Below, in pieces: positions 56,644 to 64,000 of a stretch of DNA of 64,000 nucleotides. Position 1 is the first letter of the stretch; every line of letters starts with the position of its first letter. The stretch covers positions 466,001 through 530,000 of the forward strand of contig BLAL01000025.1 in assembly GCA_015698045.1 (NCBI GenBank). The letters run 5' to 3'. The notes under the pieces were generated by a model. That model searched no databases. It had not been told where the DNA came from and was given only the letters and a program-made list of their open reading frames with translations. The stretch comes from Rhizophagus clarus. Lineage: Eukaryota; Glomeromycota; Glomeromycetes; Glomerales; Glomeraceae. Made by a program: the position numbers and the translations under genes.

Positions 56644-59600
56644 AGGACCCCAAACAATATATATATAGATCAAATGAAAATTTCAAAATTTATTATGATC
56701 AATAAGCAAATTATTTTAAGTTCTGCTAAGCAAATTCTTATTATAACCTTTGAATTTTTTATTTTGCTAAGCAATTTTTTTTCTGATATAAATAACTTTA
56801 TTTAAGTATAAAAAGATAATTTAATTATAATAAATATATATATAGTAATAGTAAATTAATTTTTTATATCATTGCGAAAAAAAATTGTGAAATTAATTCA
56901 CTAAATATTAATAAATTAATAATATAAAATGATATACAACTTCAGAATTTTTAATTTTAATTAATATTAATTGCCGATTCAGTTAAGATCAGCACTATTT
57001 TATATGTAAAAAAGAGGTTAAATTTAACGAATTTGCGATAAATGCTAAAATTCTAAAAAGGAAATCTTATAGATGATACGCTAACTTTAAATAAAAGACA
57101 CATGATATATGAAAAAAAACCCAAAGATTAAGAAAATGAAAAAAAATTATTCATTCATATGTAAAAAAAAAGAGTTTACTATGTACGCGCGTCAGATTTC
57201 TGCCTCAAAAATAATGAAATTTCATATTTTACTGTATTTTATTATATAATTTACGCTTAAAAATACATAAATATTAGTTTTAAAATAACTTTCTGGTATC
57301 TCCTGTCAACTATGCTCTGCAGCTTCAATTGCTTGAAGTACCATTGCATGCTTCCAACCTCGTAAAAAGAAAGTAATCCAATTCGCAATAGTAGATTCCT
57401 TTGGCATCTCATTTTCCTCTATTTCCCCTTTTTGTACTCGTTGCATCAGTTCACTTCGCATTTCTGCAGCCATCATTTTCTTTCTTGGGTCAGCAGTACC
57501 TGCATGAAACATTATTTCAAGAAGTTTCTTGATGCGTATAGGTATTCGTTTTACTAGTTTTCTAGTTTTTTGGTTTTGTTGCAATGCCCAACCAGAAATA
57601 AAAATCTCTAAACTAAATCAAAAATACTTATTAGTAATTTTATTATAAAAGAGGAGCGATGGCTATAGATGACCAAGAATATGATGATGGCAACTGTAAT
57701 GATACCAATAATGATGGCAAAAATGAAAAAATAAAGGAAAAGAATACCTTTTGCGTTCCAGATCTAATTCTACTTCTGTTTCATTTATTGAATCAGCATC
57801 TGTAATTTCCTATATTATATGGTTAGTATATTTATGATTTTTTTATTTATCAATCAGAATTATTACCCGTAACTAACTTACTAATTCATTCATTTGATTT
57901 TCTAAATTTTCAATAGTATCTGAAAATAAGAATAAATAAATTAGACCACCTAATTCAAAAATTAATTTTTATAAGAAAATTCTACCTTGATGATCGATCC
58001 TTGGTATATTCCAAGATTTTTGTGGGTTTGAATGTTCTGAAATAATAGGATCTGGCTTGACAATTATTCGATTTTTAACAATCTTTTGAATTTTACTGGG
58101 GGAAAATTTATTCAACTTGCCAAATCTTGATAAGGGTCGTGCATAAATATATCCAATTTCTTCACCATCATATACCCAAGTAAATTCATTCCAATTTCGA
58201 ATTCCTGCAATAGTTCCTATTTTTTGTTTTTCTTTTTTATAAATTCAAAAAAAAAATTATTATCTTATTTTTAAAAATTGCAATATAATAAAAATATTTA
58301 CCTTGTTCTCAATTAGGTTGAAGATTTGCTACATGAGTGCCAGATAGATCTTTAATCGCCATTTCAATATCTTCACTAAAAGCAATTTCATAACTAAGTT
58401 TAACATAACGCTTGATTGCATGTGTAATATTGATAAATGAATAATAATTCTTAGTCATATATAAATTTTAAAATGCAAATCAAAGGTAATAAATATTCTT
58501 ACTTGTGTATGATGAGAATCTATGGTGGATTTCGCCTCATCAGCTTCTAAAAAAATCCATTTATTAATACAGACATTATACTACTTTTTCCAATAGGATA
58601 ATATTATCATTAATTCTGTGTTATGATAATGTCCACCATTGTCAGATATAATGGTAACATATTTAGATTTTTTTTAAGCGTTTCTAATACTCCATGCAAT
58701 GATGAGGCTGTAAACCAAGCATCTTGCTTTGTATCTCCGCTCCAGTGATCATAAGCGTTAATATTGAGATTATTAGTATTTTGATCTTTGGTATATAGTA
58801 AAACAGTGTGTAGAGTCCACCCATGCTTTCCAAACTATTCATCTTTCATTTCTCTTACTTTTTTAGAATTAATTCGCATCTTATAATTCACAATAATTAA
58901 AGCTTCATCATAATCAAGCTGGGAAAGAGTGGCAGACAATTGTACATTGAGGTAAATTTTACGGGTGTGGTGTGACATAAATGCGATCAATTGTTTTTGG
59001 TAATTATCAAGATTTTCATGTTGATCTAATGGCAAATATTTTTTTAGATTTTTGAAAAAAATAAATAGATTTTTACAATTACTACAAGTATTGGAATGCG
59101 TTGCTTCACAATCACCAAAAGCATATCGTAAACAATGTGTCAAACAAGAGTCATGTATTGCAATTCCATCTTGTGATACATTCAATTGCTTTGGATAATC
59201 TCTTCTAAGGTAGCGTCGTAGATTTTGGGCAGCATCAATTAATTCATTCTATTATAAAGAAATGTGTGATGATTTCAACATTACCAATTACTAAAATTAT
59301 CAAGAACTTACCCAAAGCAATAAGTTTGTAATATTGATATTTATAAGTTCTTCAATATTTGCAAATACTTGATATCCACATTCATTACATTCTGAACAAA
59401 GTCCACCTAGATTTTCCTTATATACAAAGCGTTTACCATTTAAACACATTAAAAAAGATGTCCTTTGCATTTCATTTGGATATTTTTCACAAAATTGATT
59501 TCATAGGGCTTGCTTGTAATCTTGTAAATAAAGTACGGGTAAGCCACTTTTATTGTCAGTTTTATAAGAACTCATATTTACATGTTTTTTTGTTGAAAAG

Positions 59601-62332
59601 AATAATTCAAACTGTTGCAGTTGTTCAGAAGTAAGTTTTGTTCGATAAAAAATTGGTTTATCTAGTACAGGTGCTCTATAACTATTTATTCGTGCATATT
59701 TACGTGATTCAAAAATAGTATGTTGTCCAACCTTTAAAATAGTAAGTTGTTGAGTTTTTAATATTATTCATAATGTTAGAATTTATATTGAAATTACTTA
59801 CGCCCAAGTTTTCTTGTAATTTATCATAAGTGAAGTCATCTGAAATAATTGATAATATTCTACGCTTTCCATCATAATTTTTTTTATTATCATTTAATGC
59901 TTGATTGAAGCATTGCCAAAAGGTTTGAATTGAATTGTTAGCAAGAATTCCCATTTGATATAATTGAGCAAGTAATGCAGAGTCTTGTTTTGGATCACTG
60001 GATTTTGACCAAAATTGATAATTTGTAATAAGTTTTTTTAATAGAATCATTTGCAAGTAAGATTCCCATATCAAAAATACCTGACTTGTTTCATGCAATT
60101 ATGGCATTACATTATGAGCACCAGCAGCACGAAAAAAAGTTTTTCACGCTTCCAGTTCACGCGAACTAAATTGATAGTCTTCAGAGTATATTTCTTGCAA
60201 TTCATTATTTAGTTCAATTAGAGGGCTTACTTGTTTTTTCCATTTAACGAATAATTGATGCCAATCAATATCTGTAATTGTTCTTCGTTTTAGATGATAG
60301 TTAAAAAGTAACAACATAATAGAATAATCCTCCCATTCTCGAGGTGAACATGTTGGTGCTTTCTGCTTTTGATTTAGGGATTGAATCATATTATTATCAA
60401 TACCAAAAAGTTGATTGCCATTGAATTTTTTTATTAAACCCAAATTTTTCCATATATTAATTGGACTTTCATCTTTAATTATACGCTTACATTCTTGATT
60501 TTGATAAATTTCAAGCGTGTATGAAGTTTCTTCAATTTTAGAAATAAATAATGCATGTGTATTTTCTTAATACTTATAAATAAGTGAAGATTTAAATCCT
60601 GGTCCAGCGTTAAACCAATCAGTTCGTGATGAATACTCTACTCCATACACAAAAATTTTAATTTGTTCAAGTGAAATTAAACAAGGAATAAAAGAAACAT
60701 CTTTACATAGTTCTTTTATTATGTCTTCATTATTTCAACCCATTATTTGTATTTCAGAATAATGTGTTTTTGTTTCAAAAATCTTGAAATAAACTTCGAA
60801 AATTGCATTAGTTAGATCATTTGCAACTTTTATGATATTTCTGCAATGACATAAATATCCTGGTAAAAAATTATTATTTTCCTTATCACCAACAACTACT
60901 GTTACAATAAATTCATGCTCATTAAGCGTTACTTTGCTTTTTTGACTAACGCGAATAGAAAAATAAGCAGTTTCTTTATTATCTTCATTATCTTTATTAA
61001 AATTGGGTAAAAGGTGCCACCAATAGTGAGAATATGGACCATAATGAATGGTTTCAACAAGTTCTCCAGGTGAAATAAGAGAAACATTAACTTGGCGTTG
61101 GGTTTTCATCATATAAAGAGTGGGAATCTACCATGTGCGTGAGATGTAAAAAGTACTTTTTTTTATTATTGTTATTATCCCCAAATTTTATTAGTAATGC
61201 AGTGCTGATCTTAGACGAATTGGCAATTAATTTAATATTAATATACTATTGCTATTTTAAAAATAGTTTTAAAATTTTGAATTTTTTATAAATATTATTA
61301 TATTTAGATTTATAAATTATTGTCAACCCTTATGAATAACTTCTTAAAGTTAACAAGTTGATTTAAAATAAAAAAAATTACACTTTAAAATTAAAATCAA
61401 ATAATAAATAATTAAAAGTACAAAAGTTGGTTGCATTCTACGAATATTAATCCAATCATTCTATAATTTTTACTGTAAGTAGATTTGACCTCGCTGAACA
61501 ATTTTATTTAAAAGAAAAGGTGATTTCATTTGATCAAAGTGATGAAATCACATTCTGAAATTGCAAAATGGATTTTCACAAAAAAATTAATAATACAAAA
61601 ATAGCCAATACTTCACAAATATTAGTCCAATCATTATAAAAATTTATACACAGGTAGATTTGACATCACTGAACAAATTTTTAAACATAAAAAAGTAATT
61701 TCATTTGACCAAAGTGATGTTATTACGTCCTGAAGTTAAAAGAGAAAACAAAAATTTTTTGAAGTTAGTACTATTTAAAAAATATAATTATCTTCACAAA
61801 TATTATACTTAGAATCATAAAAATTGAAATACAAATACTTTTTACAACTGCTGAACAATTTACTTAAACATAAAAAGGTAATTTCATTTGTCCAAAATTC
61901 ATTTTATATATGAGTAAAATTAGCAAATAAAAAATAAGAATATGTGAATATTATTATTATAAAAATATAATTTTTTTTATAAATATTAAATACAATATTG
62001 TGTTTATAAAATTAAAATGTGTAAAATAATAGAAAAGAAGTATCAGTTTAAAAAAATTTTTTGTAAAAAAATTTTTTTGATATACATGTGAAATTAAAAT
62101 TTTCTCTCTCTATATATATATATGAAAATCTTTGTTATACGAATAAGGGGTTCTGCTACGCAAATATAATTATTAAGCTGAAATAAAAATAAGTTCAACT
62201 ACGCATTTAAATATCTAATCAACTAAAAATTTTATATTAAAATAAGCAAATAAAAGTCTTACATAGAGTTTTTTTTTATATGATCATTAAGCAAACTCAA
62301 ATCTAACATATTTATATATTATTTAGGATCCT
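56644..62332 (-). mobile_element. AGGAYCC-family element carrying a transposase gene
   Basis: The left end is AGGACCCCAAACAATATATA; the right end, reversed, is AGGATCCTAAATAATATATA. Perfect 8-bp duplication GCTTTATC is at 56636-56643 and 62333-62340. Its left 300 bp and right 1.1 kb match the non-coding copies at 19776, 36788 and 54942; the middle holds the large gene 61112-57306. It is probably the decayed autonomous member that mobilised the short copies. Confidence 0.87.
57306..61112 (-). pseudogene. Large DDE-type transposase, unassigned family, decayed
   Basis: Multi-exon minus-strand gene of about 1000 codons with several GT...AG introns (for example GTAAGT at about 59800). N-terminus: SLISPGELVETIHYGPYSHY. 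Middle: SEQLQQFELFFSTKKHVNM, a Cys cluster GGLCSECNECGY (about 59400), and a second C/H cluster CEATHSNTCSNCKN. Putative catalytic core: EALIIVNYKMRI (about 58890, Asn where an acidic residue is expected), YDHWSGDTKQDAW, SDNGGHYHNTELM (about 58625) and FLEADEAKSTIDSHHTQ (about 58540), which look like D-D-E of an RNase H fold. C-terminus: FHAGTADPRKKMMAAEMRSE and KESTIANWITFFLRGWKHAM. Stops include TGA 60735-60737 and TAA 60567-60569; there is one frameshift in an A run near 58665. An 8-bp TSD also fits hAT, but the motifs do not. The superfamily is not named here. Confidence 0.75.
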
Positions 62333-62340
62333 GCTTTATC

Positions 62341-62960
62341 ATTTGGGAGATTTGTTAATGGTTGGATATTTTATTAAATCTCTATATATGGTGTTTAAGA
62401 TATTGTATTTAGATTTGTATTGATTTTGCCATTCAGGAAATTAGGTAAGATTTTTTTTGCAATTAATAGTACCAGCTATAGTTTGAAAATGAATATTCGT
62501 TTATTCTTTAATTTCAGTTGGATCTATATAAAAAGTATCTTCATTATTGTCATTTTTATAGACTTTGTTGATGGATAAAGAAATGTAAGGTCAGTTCAAA
62601 ACAGATTTAATCATTTTCACTTGTCTGTTTTGTAGTTTTGATTTTTTTTTCTATGAATGCTTCCATGATTTTCTTTTGATAATCAAATATTGTTAATATA
62701 TTGCGATTCCAATATAATAGTAGTATTCTGTAAAATATCTTTATATTTATATGTTTTATCATATAAAAATTAATTAGAAATTGAGATGTTGTTTCTTTTC
62801 AATATTTTTAGGAGTTCAGTGACATTGTTTGATTTATACTTCTCAGCGTAATTAAATTTCCATTGCCGTAATATTATGGCACAATGCCAAATTGCGTATT
62901 GATATAACGTAATTAATTTATACTGACATAATCAATTTTTACTGACGTATTAATTTGTAC
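62341..62960 (-). pseudogene. LINE 2 upstream fragment, decayed
   Basis: The minus strand gives short pieces ending FPEWQNQYKSKYNILNTIYR and INKSPNDKA at the 62341 junction. These correspond to LINE 1 positions about 30100-30460 (NLPNDKAFSPSR). Heavily interrupted. Confidence 0.6.
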
Positions 62961-63005
62961 TGATGCAATCAATTTTATATTGACGTAATTAATTATACTA
63001 ATTAA
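62890..63005. repeat. Tandem TACTGACGTAATCAATTT repeat
   Basis: About five imperfect 24-26 bp copies of a TTTATACTGACRTAATYAA unit, each with a TGACGTAA-like CRE word. Confidence 0.75.
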
Positions 63006-63092
63006 TTAATTTGGTTTACATAGCATTTAATTATTACAAACACAAAACATTTATTAGTTTTATTAATCATATGATTACAATTTATGATTATA

Positions 63093-63249
63093 TGGGGCTT
63101 TTGCAATAGAAAGGTACGAAACTCAAAAAAAAATAAAAATTTAATTAATATTAAATTTACACTTATTTTAGTATAAAAAACATAATTAGCATATAAAGTA
63201 AATTTAAAAATTTTTTTGAGTTTCATACCTTTCTATTGCAAAGACCCCA
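63093..63249. mobile_element. MITE with TA target duplication
   Basis: An inverted repeat of about 40 bp: TGGGGCTTTTGCAATAGAAA on the left and, reversed, TGGGGTCTTTGCAATAGAAA on the right, continuing GGTAYGAAACTCAAAAAAA. It is flanked by TA on both sides and is 157 bp long. The size and TA target fit a Tc1/mariner-derived MITE, but the termini are not those of the Tc1 element at 34340. Confidence 0.82.
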
Positions 63250-63329
63250 TATAACGTTCTAGAAAAAAAAATTTTGGGCTGCTTTTAAAAGAAAGCCTAA
63301 GCCAAAATCTACAAAAAAAAATGAAAGGA

Positions 63330-64000
63330 GATTTAGTAATGTTTTCAAATTAAAAATAAACAATTTCTTCTTATAACTTACAATTTAAAGTTCCAGTCCA
63401 AAGTTCAAGTCTTGAAAGCTGAAGCTATTCTTAAAAAAAAAGAAAGAAAATAAAATGTTAGTAACGTTCTCAAATTAAAAAAGTTCATTCCCCACTTCCT
63501 GATAACCTACTTGCACACATTTCAAGTCTGGATCTTCCAAATCTAAAAAAAAGAATTGAAACGTTAATAACATTTCGTTAAATAATTATTTAAAAAAATT
63601 ATTTTGAAGATTATCTTCAAAATTACCAGTCTGGAACTCTATGAAAACAATGAAATATTATCTTACAAAAAAGAAAAAAATGTTAGTTAATGTTTTCATA
63701 TTGAAAATTATTAATAACCCTCTTCTCCCTCACATTACTTCAAGGAGTCGTATACCGAAAGGTCTGTTCCTGCAAAAAAGAAAAGAAAAGAACATTAGTT
63801 AATATTCTTTTATTGAAAACTTCTCTCTACACTCACATTATCCCAAAGAGCCGTATCGAAAGATCTGTTTTTACAGAAAAGAAAAGAAAAGAACATTAGT
63901 TAATGTTTCTGTAGTTCATGTATTGAAAACCCCTTTCTACACTCATATTACCCCAAGAAGCTGTACCGAAAGGTCTGTTCCTACAGAAAAGAAAAGAAAA
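63330..64000 (-). repeat. Micro-exon-like array at the window end
   Basis: On the minus strand, cores 63980-63952 (29 nt) and 63769-63739 (31 nt) start GAACAGACCTTTCGGTA. They follow TTTTCTGTAG or TTTTTTGCAG and are followed by GTAATATGAG or GTAATGTGAG. The unit between them (about 63870-63842) has both splice positions changed by G-to-A (AG to AA, GT to AT). Older units lie at about 63480-63540 and 63610-63670. Spacers hold AACATTAACTAATGTT. The array runs off the window. Confidence 0.75.

Larger units (their letters stand above)
53900..62960 (-). mobile_element. Second LINE, minus strand, split by two elements
   Basis: Pieces in 5'-3' order on the minus strand are 62960-62341, 56643-56113 and 54941-53900. 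They match LINE 1 in the same order. Insertions at 54942-56112 and 56644-62332 interrupt it with 8-bp duplications, and the protein reads on across them. Confidence 0.8.

Noticed and set aside
56644-62332. Assignment of the AGGAYCC family to hAT on the basis of its 8-bp TSD
   Set aside because: The large gene lacks the BED finger and C-terminal PSERLFS-type block seen in the true hAT at 12692. TSD size alone is not enough.
1-64000. tRNA or rRNA genes
   Set aside because: I found no cloverleaf with A/B-box words and no rRNA-like GC-rich block. Short GC patches belong to the genes and elements listed.

Overview
The window is eukaryotic and looks like a TE-packed, very AT-rich fungal contig. 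The base composition, the short spliceosomal introns, and the styles of the Tc1, LINE and large-transposase proteins resemble arbuscular mycorrhizal fungi (Glomeromycotina, Rhizophagus/Gigaspora-like). That assignment is inference from style, not a search result. Only two ordinary host genes are visible. They are a CBP3/UQCC1-type ubiquinol-cytochrome c chaperone (minus, five exons, 44865-46025) and, 175 bp away head-to-head, a UTP18-type WD40 component of the small-subunit processome (plus, eight exons, 46201-48539). All exon phases close exactly. A second copy of the 5' parts of both genes, with their shared promoter, lies at about 9307-11507 and is destroyed almost entirely by C-to-T and G-to-A changes.

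The rest is nested mobile DNA. 1-9300: polypyrimidine tracts, hairpin-repeat arrays, an ORF1-only retroelement relic and a foldback element (6154-7731, 10-bp TSD) that contains a truncated smaller element. 11591-16396: a foldback element (AGGGCTCC termini, 10-bp TSD) split by a nearly intact hAT element (12692-15624, 14-bp TIRs, 8-bp TSD AAATTAGC). About 18100-44600: one decayed LINE (zinc-knuckle ORF1, endonuclease, RT, RNase H) spread over 26 kb by later insertions. These insertions are: members of a family with AGGAYCC termini and 8-bp TSDs (19776-23445, 30943-32346, 36788-42354); a 4.7-kb CACTGG-terminal element with 3-bp TSD carrying a three-exon Myb/SANT-like gene (24297-28995); an intact Tc1 transposon (34340-35672); a MULE-like element with 430-bp pyrimidine tandem repeats (37058-39340); and a poly(A)-tailed ORF1-only retroelement with 13-bp TSD (39382-41425). 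About 53900-62960 is a second LINE on the minus strand. It is interrupted by two more AGGAYCC elements, one of which (56644-62332) carries a large decayed DDE-type transposase gene.

The most unusual signal is a set of tandem arrays of micro-exon-like units inside otherwise unrelated terminal-inverted-repeat elements (6639-7151, 24937-25401, 31244-32098, 37170-37410, 63330-64000). Each unit is a 24-41 nt core bounded by a 3' splice-site-like ...TTTTTAG and a 5' splice-site-like GTAAGK. The spacers look like short fungal introns, with TACTAAC-like branch sites in one array. In the 31-kb array all eight acceptors and all eight donors are intact, and seven of eight cores are exactly 41 nt. A second theme is pervasive transition decay: internal stops in the hAT gene and in a 455-codon unknown ORF (49451-50818) can each arise by one C-to-T or G-to-A change.
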